Shown: piece after piece, positions 1 through 10,300 of the stretch
Numbering within the stretch: the first letter of the stretch is position 1
Layout: every line of letters starts with the position of its first letter
Source of the DNA: IDS-8 sp040902105
GTDB lineage: Bacteria > Pseudomonadota > Gammaproteobacteria > Steroidobacterales > Woeseiaceae
Assembly: GCA_040902105.1 (NCBI GenBank)
Contig: JBBDXW010000038.1
Location: 1-28,517 of the forward strand
Direction: 5' to 3'
Length of the DNA stretch: 28,517 bases
Notes under the pieces: generated by a model
Seen by the model: the letters and a program-made list of their open reading frames with translations, nothing else
What the model was told of the DNA's origin: nothing
Databases searched by the model: none
Translations under genes and position numbers: made by a program

Positions 1-203
1 AGCCACGAAAAGTCGCTCGCGAGAATGGTCGATTATTTACGACGGGGTACACTAGCGAAGCGATGCGCGAAAAGCGACAGAAACGGGGCGATTTCCAGGT
101 ATGGCTCAGGTTGCTCACACCTTTTCCGGCGTTGCCGGCCCGACACAACTGAATCAAAGCGGCTCAGGGGACTGGTTGCAGATTGCCTGAAGCTACTTGC
201 GCG
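1..203. other. Left edge, no supported gene
   Basis: This is the 203 bases beyond the stop codon of the leftmost kinase gene. The open frames crossing it are short and have no recognisable product or ribosome binding site. A 29-codon frame from the ATG at 101 exists but nothing supports it. I see no tRNA, repeat or clear terminator. Confidence 0.5.
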
Positions 204-1919
204 TCAACCGGCAGCCCGGTCCGCGGCCGGAACGACATGGCCCGCCAGCACGTCATGCAGCAGTTCGAACGCCACCGGTTTGACGAAATAGCGATCGAAG
301 CCCGCCAGCGTGGCGCGTTTCCTGTCCGCTTCGGTGCTGAAACCGCTGATCGCAATAAGCGGCACGCGGTCGAGGTGACTGTGCTCGCGCAGTCGTCGCG
401 CCACCTCGCAGCCATCGATGTCCGGCAGGCCGATGTCGAGCAGCACGGCGTCCGGTTTGAAAGCAAGCGCGAGCAGGATTCCGCTTTCGCCGGTATGCGC
501 CACCCGCACTTCGAGTCCGGATTTCTCGGTAAAGTAGGTCGCGAGCCCCTTGGCCAGATCGACGTTGTCGTCGATGATCAGGAGGCGCAACGCAGCCTGG
601 CGTATGGGTGCCGCCGCTGCCTGGACGTCACACTGCGGCGCAACGGCACACTCGAGCATTGGAAGTTTCACGACGAATTCCGAGCCCCGCTCGCGGCCGC
701 CGCTGGTCGCATGCGCGCTGCCCCCATGCAGTTCGGCGAGCGCGCGGACTAACGCGAGGCCAATGCCAAGCCCGGACTGGGTACGCGTATCTTCATTGTC
801 TGCCTGTGTGAAAAGCTCGAAGATTCGTTCGAGCATGTTCTCGGGAATACCTGCGCCGCTGTCTTTCACCCGCACGACGATCGTCGGCGGTGGACCGGGC
901 TCGCGTTCCGCCGACAGTACGATCGTGCCGCCGGTTTCAGTGTACTTCGCCGCGTTGGTCAGCAGATTGCCGAACACCTGCGTCAGGCGCACGGAGTCGC
1001 CATCGAGCCACAGTGGCTTCGCAGGGACTTCGACCCGCAGAGTATGCTGGCGCTCGGTGATCAACGGGCGAGCGGCATCCACTGAATGTTCGATGACGTT
1101 CTTCAAGTCCAGCGTCTCGCGTTGCAGCTGCACTCGGCCGGTCGTAATCCGGGAGACGTCGAGCAGGTCGTCGATCAGCCGCTTCAAGTGTCGCAGCTGG
1201 CGCTGCAGCAGGTCGCGCGCCCACGGCACCTTGCTTATCGGCAGCGGAGAAATGCGCAACAGCTCTATGCCGCTCTGCATCGCCGCCAGGGGATTGCGCA
1301 GCTCGTGCCCGAGTATGGAAATGAACTCGTCCTTGCGCCGGGCGGCCTCCCTGAGCTGCGATTCGGCCCGCTTGCGTTCCGCGACTTCAGAAACGAGCTG
1401 GCTGTTTGCAATCTCCAGCGTACGGTTCAGTTTCGTCAGCTCGCGGGTGTTTTCCGCCTGCAACCGCGCATGCGCCCGGGCCAGCTGGTCATTGGTCGCC
1501 GCGAGGCGCTCGTTCAGCCGCGCAAGCTCGCGACGCTGCAGGTAAAGCTGTACCAGGACCTGCACTTTGCCGCGCAGGATCTCGGGTACAACCGGCACGT
1601 AAACGTAGTCGGCCGCGCCCATCTCGTAGCCGCGCAGGCGATCGAGATCGCTGATGTGCACGCCCGTCACGAAAACGATCGGCGTTTGCCCGAAACCGGA
1701 CTGGCTGCGCACAAGAGCTGCCGTTTCGAAGCCATCCATCCCCGGCATGCTCACGTCGAGCAGGATGGCTGCGAACTCCATCACCAACAACTTCTCGAAT
1801 GCTTCCTCGCCTGAACCCGCACGAACGAGATTCTGATTCAGGCTTTCGAGAATGACCTCGTAAGTGAGCAGACGCTCCGGCTTGTCGTCCACCAGCAGGA
1901 TGTTTGCTTGTTCGGTCAT
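204..1919 (-). CDS. Hybrid sensor histidine kinase/response regulator (REC-HisKA-HATPase-REC)
   Basis: This is a soluble two-component protein of 571 residues. Order: an N-terminal receiver domain (about residues 4-120, LLVDD near the start, phosphoacceptor Asp55 in LLDVSMPG); a coiled coil (about 125-195); a HisKA domain with His205 in LGHELRNPLA; a HATPase domain with DSGAGIPE and GLGIGLALV; and a C-terminal receiver (about 445-565) with LLIIDDN, LLDIGLPD and FVKP. There is no signal peptide or membrane segment, so it should act in the cytoplasm. The first receiver is odd: the usual Lys-Pro is replaced by Val-Pro (YVYVPVVPEIL), while the second keeps its Lys. The frame stays open to a TTG at 1943, but the ATG at 1919 gives MTEQANILLVDD, the normal receiver start. 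It lies 64 bases downstream of the giant kinase gene on the same strand, so the two probably form an operon. The signal is unknown. Confidence 0.93.
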   Translation of the reverse strand: MTEQANILLVDDKPERLLTYEVILESLNQNLVRAGSGEEAFEKLLVMEFAAILLDVSMPGMDGFETAALVRSQSGFGQTPIVFVTGVHISDLDRLRGYEMGAADYVYVPVVPEILRGKVQVLVQLYLQRRELARLNERLAATNDQLARAHARLQAENTRELTKLNRTLEIANSQLVSEVAERKRAESQLREAARRKDEFISILGHELRNPLAAMQSGIELLRISPLPISKVPWARDLLQRQLRHLKRLIDDLLDVSRITTGRVQLQRETLDLKNVIEHSVDAARPLITERQHTLRVEVPAKPLWLDGDSVRLTQVFGNLLTNAAKYTETGGTIVLSAEREPGPPPTIVVRVKDSGAGIPENMLERIFELFTQADNEDTRTQSGLGIGLALVRALAELHGGSAHATSGGRERGSEFVVKLPMLECAVAPQCDVQAAAAPIRQAALRLLIIDDNVDLAKGLATYFTEKSGLEVRVAHTGESGILLALAFKPDAVLLDIGLPDIDGCEVARRLREHSHLDRVPLIAISGFSTEADRKRATLAGFDRYFVKPVAFELLHDVLAGHVVPAADRAAG

Positions 1920-1983
1920 CTCGGCTGCATTATACGTCCGCAATCCGGGCTTCGCAGTTGTTGACGGAATCGATTGTTGGAAA

Positions 1984-4900
1984 TCAGCGGTTCAGCCACA
2001 CGCGCAGCAATGACAACAGGTTCTCACTGTCCACGGGTTTGGCAATGTAGTCCGACGCACCTGCTTCGATGCATCTCTCGCGATCGCCGGTCATCGCCTT
2101 GGCTGTAAGAGCGATGATCGGCCGCTCGAATTTCCATCTCGACCGCATTTGACGCATAGTCTCAAAGCCGTCCATTTCCGGCATCATGATATCGAGCAGT
2201 ACCAGCGACAAATCTTCTGTTTCGCCGATCAGTCGCAACGCGTCGCGGCCGGTATGTGCAGAAACGACATGCATGTCGTATCGTTCGAGAAGGCTCGACA
2301 GAGCGAATATATTCCGCACATCGTCGTCGACGACGAGAACTGTCTTCCCCGCGAGCACGTCCGACGCCGGCGATCCGAGAAGCATATGCTGCGTGGCCGC
2401 AGGCAGTTCTGCAACATGGCGATGCAGGAACAGCGAACATTCATCGAACACACCCGGAAGTGAGGATGCCAGCCTGACGATCATTGTGCGAGCAACCGCT
2501 GCGAGGCGCTCTTTGTTTTCCTGTGCCCATTCGCGGTCCGCGTAGATCACGAAGGGCACATTACGCAGCTGCGGCCTGGCCGCTGCCCGTTGCAACAGCT
2601 CGATCGTCGCGATGCCGAGCTGCAGCGTATCGATAGCGACACAGTCGAAATCGCTCTGCTGCAAAAGGCGCAACGCATCGTCGACAGTTGCAGCGACAGT
2701 CGTCTCGACTCCAGCGCCGCCTGCGACCTTGAAAATCCAACCCTCTTCGGCGGCCAGGACGTCGACGCTCTTTTCGACAACAAGCAGGCGACGCTTCGGT
2801 TCGTGTGCAAACTTGAGCATGCGCTCGACGTCGTGACACAAATCCGCAGCCGTTACCGGTTTGCGCAAGCAGGAAAAAGCGCCGCGGGCGAGCGTGGCGA
2901 GTTCTTCCGGATCGCCGGTAATCATCTGCACCGGAATATGTCGCAACTCGGGATCGTGCTTGAAGTGACTCAATACGGTCCAGCCGTGCATATCGGGGAG
3001 CGAGATATCCAGGCTTACCGCCTCGGGCCGAAACTGCCGCGCAAGCGTGATTGCGTCGGCTCCGCGGGCCGTGGCGACAGCCTTCAGACCGGCGGCGCGC
3101 GCCGCATCGATCGCCCTTGCCGCGACGCTCGCGTCGTTCTGCACAACCAGCAGGACACGATCTCCCGGCGACACCTGGTCGCGATCGTCAGCCATGACTG
3201 CCGGTCGCGGAGCCGGCGTGAGCATCGCTGAATACATGCTACCGGTTGCCGCGTTCGGCGAGTCGCTCCGCACTGCGGGCAACGCGGGTCCGGCATAGTT
3301 CGCGGGAAGATAAAGCGTGAAGGTACTGCCGCTGCCGGGCGTGCTGTGAAGATTGATTTCGCCGCCCAGGAGCTGCGCGAGCTCCCTGCTGATTGCGAGG
3401 CCCAGGCCGGTGCCGCCGTGCTTGCGCGCCGTGCCGGCATCGGCCTGCTGAAATGCTTCGAAGATGATTCGTTGCTTGTCCGATGCAATGCCTATTCCGG
3501 TATCGCTTACGGCGAACGCGACCACGGTTCGGGCCCTGTCGAGGATCGGGTGGCCGGGCGTCCAGCCCTCGCTGGCGGCGTGCACGCGTAATTTGACGCT
3601 GCCGCGCTCGGTGAACTTGAACGCATTCGACAGGAGGTTCTTCAGCACCTGCAGCAGGCGCTTTGGATCCGTGTCGATCGAGCGGCCGAGCGACGGGTCG
3701 AACTCGGTGGTGAATGACAGGTCGCCCGATTCCGCTTCGTGCCTGAAGTTGCGTTCGACGGTCTTCCTGAGGCTCGCAAGCGCGACCTCTTCGCTTTCGA
3801 CGGTCACCGTTCCCGACTCGATCTTCGAGAGGTCGAGGATGTCGCTGATGAGATTCAACAGATCCGTGCCGGCAGCCCGAATGGTCGATGCGTACTCGAC
3901 CTGCCGGGCACTCAAGTTGTTCTGGGCGTTGTCCGCGAGCTGTTGACCGAGCACGAGAATGCTGTTCAACGGCGTGCGCAATTCGTGCGACATATTGGCA
4001 AGGAATTCTGATTTGTAGCGGGACGTCAGCGCCAGTTCAGCAGCTTTTTCCTCGAGAGCCCGCCTTGCCTGCTCGATTTCCTGGTTCTTGCGCTCGACCT
4101 CCGCATTCTGCGCCGCCAGCAGTTGCGCCTTCTGCGCCAGCTCTTCGTTCGTCTTCTGCAGTTCGTGTTGTTGCGACTGCTGCTCGGTTGCGAGCTGTTG
4201 CGATTGCGCGAGCAGCCGCTCGGTACGCATCGTCCCTTCGATGTTATTGATGACCACGCCGATGATGTCGGCGAGTTGCTCGAGAAAGGCTACGTGCGAG
4301 GTCGTGAAATCGCCGATGGATGCGAGCTCGATCACGGCTCGCACCTGCTCTTCGAACAGCACCGGGAGTACGACCACGTTGCGCGGTTCGGCATCGACGA
4401 TTCCGGACGAGATGCGGATGGAGTTCGGGGGGACGCCGGAAATGACCAGTACTTTGCGCTCCCGGGCGCATTGGCCGATCAAGCCTTCATTGAATGCGTA
4501 TTCCCTCGGGGATCCGGGACCGGCGCTGTCGGGATATGAATCGGCGTACGTGGCGACCTGCTTCAGGCGCGGGCCCCGGGTCGACTCCGTAGCTACGTAA
4601 ATGATGCCCTGCTGCGCATGCACGAGCGGAGCAAGCTCGGAGAGCAGCATTTCCGCCACCGAATGCAGGTCTCGCTGGCCCTGCATCCTGCGGCTGAAGT
4701 TGGCAAGGTTGGTCTTGAGCCAGTCCTGCTCCGTGTTGCGGTCGGTTGTCTGGCGCAGATTGCCGATCATCGCGTTGATGTAGTTTTTCAGGTCCGCTAC
4801 TTCGCCGCTCGCGTCGACCTGGATGAATCGCGTGAGATCGCCTTTCGTCACCGCGGTCGCGACATCGGCGATTGCGCGCACCTGCGTGGTCAGGTTGGCG

Positions 4901-6894
4901 GCAAGAAGGTTGACGTTTGCGGTCAGGTCTTTCCATGTGCCGGCCGCACCGGGCACGTTCGCCTGGCCGCCGAGACGGCCCTCGACTCCGACCTCGCGCG
5001 CGACCGTCGTGACCTGGTCGGCAAAGATCGCGAGCGTCTCCGTCATGCTGTTTATTGTTTTGGCGAGAGCGGCGACTTCGCCCTTGGATTCGACGGTGAG
5101 CTTTTGTCTCAGGTCGCCGTGTGCGACGGCGGTCACGACCTTGACGATGCCGCGCACCTGGTTGGTCAGGTTCTCCGCCATGACGTTGACGTTGTCCGTC
5201 AGGTCTTTCCAGGTTCCGGCAACACCCGGCACAGTTGCCTGCCCGCCCAGCTTGCCCTCGGTGCCGACGTCGCGCGCAACTCGCGTAACTTCGGCGGCGA
5301 AGCCGTTGAGCTGGTCCACCAGCGTGTTGATGGTGTTCTTCAGTTCGAGGATTTCACCCTTTACGTCAACCGTGATCTTTCGCGACAGGTCGCCGCGTGC
5401 GATGGCAGTTGCCACTTCGGCGATCTCCCGCACCTGGTTGGTGAGATTGGCCGCCATCACGTTGACGTTGTCGGTCAGGCCCTTCCAGGTGCCGGCGACA
5501 CCCGGGACAGCCGCCTGACCGCCGAGTTCGCCTTGGGTGCCGACCTCGCGTGCGACGCGCGTTACTTCCGAGGCGAAGCTGTTGAGCTGGTCGACCATCG
5601 TGTTGATGGTGTTTTTCAGCTCGAGGATCTCCCCCTGTACGTTGACCGTAATCTTGCGTGACAGGTCGCCCCGGGCGACGGCCGTAGTGACCTCCGCGAT
5701 ATTGCGGACCTGCGCGGTGAGGTTGCCTGCCATCGAGTTGACGTTGTCTGTCAGGTCCTTCCACGTACCTGCAACACCGGGAACTTTCGCCTGGCCGCCA
5801 AGCTTGCCTTCGGTGCCGACCTCGCGTGCGACTCGGGTGACTTCGGCGGCAAAGCTGTTGAGCTGGTCGAGCACCGTATTGATCGTGTCCTTGAGCTCCA
5901 GCAGTTCGCCTTTGACGTCGACCGTTATTTTCCGCGACAGGTCGCCACGCGCAATTGCAGTCGCAACCTCGGCAATGCCGCGAACCTGGTCGGTCAGGTT
6001 GGTCGCCATCACATTGACGTTGTCCGTCAGGTCTTTCCAGGTGCCCGCAACGCCGGGCACCGTCGCCTGGCCGCCCAGTTTGCCTTCGGTGCCCACCTCG
6101 CGCGCAACGCGCGTGACCTCGGAGGCGAACGATCGCAGCTGGTCGACCATCGTGTTGATCGCGTCTTTCAACTGCAACATCTCGCCGCGCACGTCCACGG
6201 TAATCTTCCGCGACAAGTCGCCGTTGGCGACGGCAATCGTGACTTCCGAGATGTTCCGCACCTGCGCGGTAAGGTGGTTCGCCATGGAATTGACGTTGTC
6301 GGTGAGGTCCTTCCAGACGCCCGATACGTCCCTCACGACGGCTTGTCCGCCGAGCGTTCCCTCGGAGCCGACTTCCCGCGCAACCCGGGTGACTTCGAAG
6401 GTGAACACGCGCATCTGTTCGATCATCGTGTTGACGATTTGGGCCGAACGCAGGAACTCGCCCTCGACGCGGTGCCCGTCGACCTCGAGCGGCACGGTCT
6501 CCGACAGGTCGCCGTGCGCGACTGCCGCAATACTCCGGGTCACGGCCGTCGTCGGCCACAGCAAGTCGTCGACCAGGCCGTTGACCGACGTTTCAATCGC
6601 GCCCCAGGATCCGACACGGCGCTCGCAGCGCATGCGCTCGCGGGTCCTGCCGCGGCGGCCGACAGCTTCACAGACCCGTTGCAGCTCCACGGCCATGTGA
6701 TCGTTGGCGATCACCACGTCGTTGAAGGTATCCGCGATCTTGCCCGCCAGGCCGGTCCAGTCGCCGGGCAATCGCACCGAAAAGTCGCCATTGCGCATCG
6801 ACTGCAGTGCCGCAAGCAGCACAGCAGGATTGAGCTCCGTGTCCGCCTCAAAGCCTGCGGGCGAACCAATAGCACCTCTTGGGTGAGTTCCCAT
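1984..6894 (-). CDS. Giant HAMP-array hybrid histidine kinase with GAF and three receivers
   Basis: This is a 1636-residue kinase resembling the fungal group III (Nik1/Os-1) architecture and its bacterial relatives. An N-terminal HAMP-like unit (RNGDFSVRLPGD, near residue 35) is followed by a tandem array, about residues 115-730, with seven GDL[SRT] units spaced about 92 residues apart. Then come a GAF domain (about 755-905), a Gln/Glu-rich coiled coil, HisKA (FLANMSHELRTPLNS), HATPase (NLLSNAFKF, DTGIGI, GGTGLGLAIS) and three receivers. The first receiver has LDISLPD and a Lys-Pro. The second looks degenerate: it keeps an Asp in VAIDTLQLG but lacks the acidic pair and the Lys. The third (about 1517-1636, Asp1568 in LLDIMMPEMDG, YIAKPV) is complete. 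No membrane helix is visible, so sensing is probably cytoplasmic, perhaps via GAF or the HAMP stack. The ATG at 6894 has no strong ribosome binding site. Ligand and output are unknown. Confidence 0.93.
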   Translation of the reverse strand: MGTHPRGAIGSPAGFEADTELNPAVLLAALQSMRNGDFSVRLPGDWTGLAGKIADTFNDVVIANDHMAVELQRVCEAVGRRGRTRERMRCERRVGSWGAIETSVNGLVDDLLWPTTAVTRSIAAVAHGDLSETVPLEVDGHRVEGEFLRSAQIVNTMIEQMRVFTFEVTRVAREVGSEGTLGGQAVVRDVSGVWKDLTDNVNSMANHLTAQVRNISEVTIAVANGDLSRKITVDVRGEMLQLKDAINTMVDQLRSFASEVTRVAREVGTEGKLGGQATVPGVAGTWKDLTDNVNVMATNLTDQVRGIAEVATAIARGDLSRKITVDVKGELLELKDTINTVLDQLNSFAAEVTRVAREVGTEGKLGGQAKVPGVAGTWKDLTDNVNSMAGNLTAQVRNIAEVTTAVARGDLSRKITVNVQGEILELKNTINTMVDQLNSFASEVTRVAREVGTQGELGGQAAVPGVAGTWKGLTDNVNVMAANLTNQVREIAEVATAIARGDLSRKITVDVKGEILELKNTINTLVDQLNGFAAEVTRVARDVGTEGKLGGQATVPGVAGTWKDLTDNVNVMAENLTNQVRGIVKVVTAVAHGDLRQKLTVESKGEVAALAKTINSMTETLAIFADQVTTVAREVGVEGRLGGQANVPGAAGTWKDLTANVNLLAANLTTQVRAIADVATAVTKGDLTRFIQVDASGEVADLKNYINAMIGNLRQTTDRNTEQDWLKTNLANFSRRMQGQRDLHSVAEMLLSELAPLVHAQQGIIYVATESTRGPRLKQVATYADSYPDSAGPGSPREYAFNEGLIGQCARERKVLVISGVPPNSIRISSGIVDAEPRNVVVLPVLFEEQVRAVIELASIGDFTTSHVAFLEQLADIIGVVINNIEGTMRTERLLAQSQQLATEQQSQQHELQKTNEELAQKAQLLAAQNAEVERKNQEIEQARRALEEKAAELALTSRYKSEFLANMSHELRTPLNSILVLGQQLADNAQNNLSARQVEYASTIRAAGTDLLNLISDILDLSKIESGTVTVESEEVALASLRKTVERNFRHEAESGDLSFTTEFDPSLGRSIDTDPKRLLQVLKNLLSNAFKFTERGSVKLRVHAASEGWTPGHPILDRARTVVAFAVSDTGIGIASDKQRIIFEAFQQADAGTARKHGGTGLGLAISRELAQLLGGEINLHSTPGSGSTFTLYLPANYAGPALPAVRSDSPNAATGSMYSAMLTPAPRPAVMADDRDQVSPGDRVLLVVQNDASVAARAIDAARAAGLKAVATARGADAITLARQFRPEAVSLDISLPDMHGWTVLSHFKHDPELRHIPVQMITGDPEELATLARGAFSCLRKPVTAADLCHDVERMLKFAHEPKRRLLVVEKSVDVLAAEEGWIFKVAGGAGVETTVAATVDDALRLLQQSDFDCVAIDTLQLGIATIELLQRAAARPQLRNVPFVIYADREWAQENKERLAAVARTMIVRLASSLPGVFDECSLFLHRHVAELPAATQHMLLGSPASDVLAGKTVLVVDDDVRNIFALSSLLERYDMHVVSAHTGRDALRLIGETEDLSLVLLDIMMPEMDGFETMRQMRSRWKFERPIIALTAKAMTGDRERCIEAGASDYIAKPVDSENLLSLLRVWLNR
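4710..6530 (-). repeat. Tandem 276-bp repeats encoding the HAMP array
   Basis: The kinase gene holds a run of imperfect direct repeats of about 276 bases (92 codons). Each carries a GTWKDLTDNVN segment (six copies, with variants VWKDL and WKGL), a GDLSRKITV segment and an EVTRVAREVG segment. The four central units are the most alike; the outer units diverge (GDLSETVPL at the N-terminal side, GDLRQKLTV and GDLTRFIQV at the C-terminal side). Such repeats can gain or lose units by recombination and are easily collapsed in assembly. Confidence 0.9.
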
Positions 6895-7172
6895 AGCGTT
6901 ATCCGTTAGTTGTAATTGCGTTCGCCCAGGCAGGGCACAGACCGGAGCACACCAGGGTCAGAGGCGCCCGTCGCTGTGAAAGGAACGAGCGGCGGTGCGG
7001 GCTCCGCGAACTTCGCGCAATGACAAGGTACCGGGACTGCGGTCGAAGCACAACTGCCGCATTTTTGCGCTCGTTGGGCGCGCGCTATGGTGGGGCTTCT
7101 GCCGAGCTCGGGACGGTCGTTCCCCTAGCGCAACGCGCACCGGCGTTTGCTCACCGCAGCACAGCGGTAGTG

Positions 7173-7200
7173 TTGGTCAGGCGAACGGAAATCCTATATT
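7173..7200 (+). promoter_or_regulatory. Candidate sigma-70 promoter for the TonB-dependent receptor
   Basis: TTGGTC at 7173-7178 and TATATT at 7195-7200 are separated by 16 bases, facing the receptor gene. The -10 matches consensus at five of six positions; the -35 only at its TTG. The start codon lies about 150 bases downstream. This is a pattern match only. Confidence 0.3.
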
Positions 7201-7346
7201 TGTCAGTGATGTAGGCTGCGCCAGAGCTTGCAAAATGCCGTTCGGCTATTTGCTTTCGCCGTTGCATCCGTACAAACCGGTGGTAGCATGACCTCGTGCA
7301 GCCGTCTCCATCCGAGAGACGCCGGGGGAGCATAGACGCGCCGAAC

Positions 7347-7353
7347 GGAGGTG
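7347..7353 (+). promoter_or_regulatory. Ribosome binding site setting the receptor start at 7359
   Basis: GGAGGTG is a strong Shine-Dalgarno sequence lying five bases before the ATG at 7359. The frame is open further upstream to a GTG at 7296, but that codon has no comparable site, so 7359 is preferred. Confidence 0.75.
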
Positions 7354-7358
7354 TGGTC

Positions 7359-10300
7359 ATGCTGATCCGACACGAGCCCCTTTTACATAATCGCGTACAG
7401 CAACACGGACGACAGCTTGCAATAGCGTTCGGCAGAAGTCGCGGACGCCGCTTTCGTGAATTGCTGCAGGTCCTCTTGCTGGCGCTCGTCGTCGCGGTGG
7501 CCGCACTGGCAACGGCGCCGGCGATGGCGCAGGTGGAGGGCGCGACGCTGCGCGGTGTCATAACGACCGCCGAGGAACCGCAGAGCGGCATCGAGGTTGT
7601 TGCAGAGAACACGGCCAGCGGACAAACGCGCAGGGTAACGACGGGCAACGACGGTTCCTACGTCATGGTGAACCTCAGGCCGGGTACCTACAGCATCCAG
7701 GTAGCGACGGCCGCGGAAGGCGAGCTGATCACTTTGAGGGTCGGCCAGAGCGCCGTACTGAATTTTCAGGTCGACCGGTCCGCTGCCGCACAACCGGAGG
7801 TCGCGGAACCGGGTGCTTCCCCCATCGAAGAAATCGTCGTGACGGGCGTGCAGACCGAGAGCTTTGCAGGCGGAGAGGTCGGGACCTCGATCACTCCCGA
7901 TCTGATAGACCGGCTGCCGCAGGTCAATCGCAATTTCCTCGCGTTTGCCGATCTCGCGCCGGGCGTGCAGTTTGTGCAGAACTCCGACGGCAGCGCCAAC
8001 ATTCGCGGCGGCGCCCAGCATCAGCGTGCTGTGAACGTATTCATCGATGGCGCCAGCCAGAAGGACTATGTATTGAAGGGCGGTGTCACCGGCCAGGACA
8101 ACAGCCGCGGCAATCCGTTTCCGCAATCGGCCATTGCCGAATACAAGGTCATCACCCAGAATTACAAGGCGGAGTACGCACACGTCGGCAGTACCGCGAT
8201 CACCGCCGTTACCGCCTCCGGTACGAACGAGTTTCACGGCAGCGTGTTCTGGGACCATACCAACGAAGATCTCCGGGCCTCTACGCCAACCGAAAAGGCG
8301 ACCGGCGAAAAAGTCGATTCCGAGCAGTCGCAGTACGGCCTGAATGTGTCGGGACCGATCATCCAGGACAGGCTCCATTACCTCGTTGCCTTCGAAGCCA
8401 AGGACAACGAGGACCCGGTCGATGTTTTCCCGGAAGGGGGCTTTACCGCGGCGACCCTGCCGGATGAGTATGCCGGCCTGGTCGGCAGAGTGGTCTCGGA
8501 ATTCCAGGAAGATCTTTTCTTCGGCAAGTTCGACTGGTACGTCAACGAATCGCACGAGTTGTCGGCGTCGGTCAAGTATCGCGATGAGAGCGCCACGCAG
8601 GGGTTCGGCAACGGCATCAACACCCAGTCCTTCGGCACCAGCGTCGACCAGGAAGATACCCGCGTTCAGCTCAAACATACCTGGCTCGCCAGTGCCTGGC
8701 AGAACGAACTCCGCTTCACCTGGGAGGATTCGCTGTGGAGCCCCAACCCGTTGACGCCGGGGTTGGGCGAGAGACTGCAGAACGCTGCCCGCCAGGGGAT
8801 CCTGAACGTCGGCGCCGGAGAGAACTTCCAGAGAAAAGGCCAGGATGGCTGGGGCATACAAAACGACTTCACGCTGCTGGACCTGGACTGGCTCGGCGGG
8901 CACACGGTCAAAGCGGGTATCAGCTACAAGAAACTGACTCTGAGTTCCTTGCAGCAGTTACCCGCCAATCCGCAGTACTTCTATAACGTCGAGTTCAACG
9001 GTCCGGGGACGTTCGAGCTGGTGCAACCGCACCGGGTCGAATTCGGGATACCGCTGACTCCCGACAGCGGCGCGGTGGAATCGGACAATACCCAGTGGGG
9101 ACTCTTTATCCAGGACGACTGGTACGTCACGGACCGGCTGACGTTGAATATCGGTGTGCGCTGGGACTACGAGGAAACACCGGTCTATGTCGACCGTGTC
9201 ACCCCGGCCGACGAGGTCGCTGCGTTGCAGAGCTGGCCGAACATCGCCAACACTGATTACGACATTGCAGACTGGATCAGCACCGGCAAAAACCGCGATT
9301 TCGACGACGACAACATCGCGCCGCGCCTTGGTTTCTCATATACGCTCGGCGCCGACGGGCTGCACACGCTGTACGGCGGGTACGGCCGTTCGTACGACCG
9401 CAACCAGTTCGATTTCCTGCAGCTCGAGGTGACCAACGGAACCTTCGGCACGGCGACGTTCTTTTTCCAGGGCGATCCCGCCAATCCCTGCGCGGGTCCG
9501 ACCTGCGTGCCGTGGGATCCCGCCTACCTGACACAGGCAGGACTGGACGACCTGGTGGCGAGTGCGGGTGCACAGGGGCCTCCCACGCAGATTTTCCTGC
9601 TGAACAACGAACTGGAAACGCCGTACTCGGATCAGTACAGCATCGGCTTGCGCAGTACCTGGGGTCTCTGGGATACCGACATCACCTGGTCCCACGTCGA
9701 GAGCAAGGGCGGCTTCACCTGGTTCCTGGGCAACCGCCGCGACGGCGGTGCGTTCTTCGAACCCGGCGCAATATTCGGCGCTCCGTTCGGTTTTCCACCG
9801 CCGGGATTCGGCAACCTGCTGATCTCGAGGAACGCCCTGCGCACCGAAGCGGATTCCATATTCCTGAAAGTGGATCGGTTTCACGAGGAAAACTGGGGCA
9901 TTTCGTTTGCCTACACGTTCACGGACGGGCAGGAGAATCGAATTTTCAGCGAGACATTCAGCTTTGACTATCCGTCCATCGAAGGCTACGGAACGAGGGA
10001 TTCGGTCGGCATCGCAGATCATCGCCTGGTCGTGAACGGGACCTACGATCTGCCCTGGGAGATACTGTTCGCGGGCAAACTGACGCTGGACTCGGGAGTG
10101 GCGTTTCAATATACGGATTGTCTGGCCGGGCCGACTCAATGCGTGTTCCTGCGCATAGAACCGGACGACGCAGAAATGCGGCAGCTGGACATTTCACTGT
10201 CGAAGGAATTCAACTTTGGCTTCCTGCCGGAGGATGCGGGATTCAGGGTTCGGCTCGACGTTCTCAACGTGTTCAATACCCGCAACTGGAGAAATTTCGA

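Larger units (their letters stand above)
6895..7358. other. 464-base intergenic region between divergent kinase and receptor genes
   Basis: There is no convincing gene here. Short frames cross it, including a GTG-initiated extension of the receptor frame from 7296, but they carry no recognisable domain. The region must hold the promoters of both the leftward kinase operon and the rightward receptor gene. One weak rightward promoter candidate and a possible regulator half-site (7262-7273) are seen. I see no REP element, unlike the junctions downstream. Confidence 0.6.

Noticed and set aside
101..190. A 29-codon plus-strand frame from the ATG at 101
   Set aside because: It is short, has no ribosome binding site and no recognisable sequence.
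1929..1934. A TATAAT on the minus strand just before the smaller kinase gene
   Set aside because: No acceptable -35 lies 16-18 bases upstream, and the box is only nine bases from the preferred ATG, so co-transcription with the giant kinase is more likely.
4710..6530. Direct repeats as a CRISPR or mobile array
   Set aside because: The repeats are 276 bases long, contiguous, imperfect and fully open in one frame as HAMP units, so they are protein-domain repeats.
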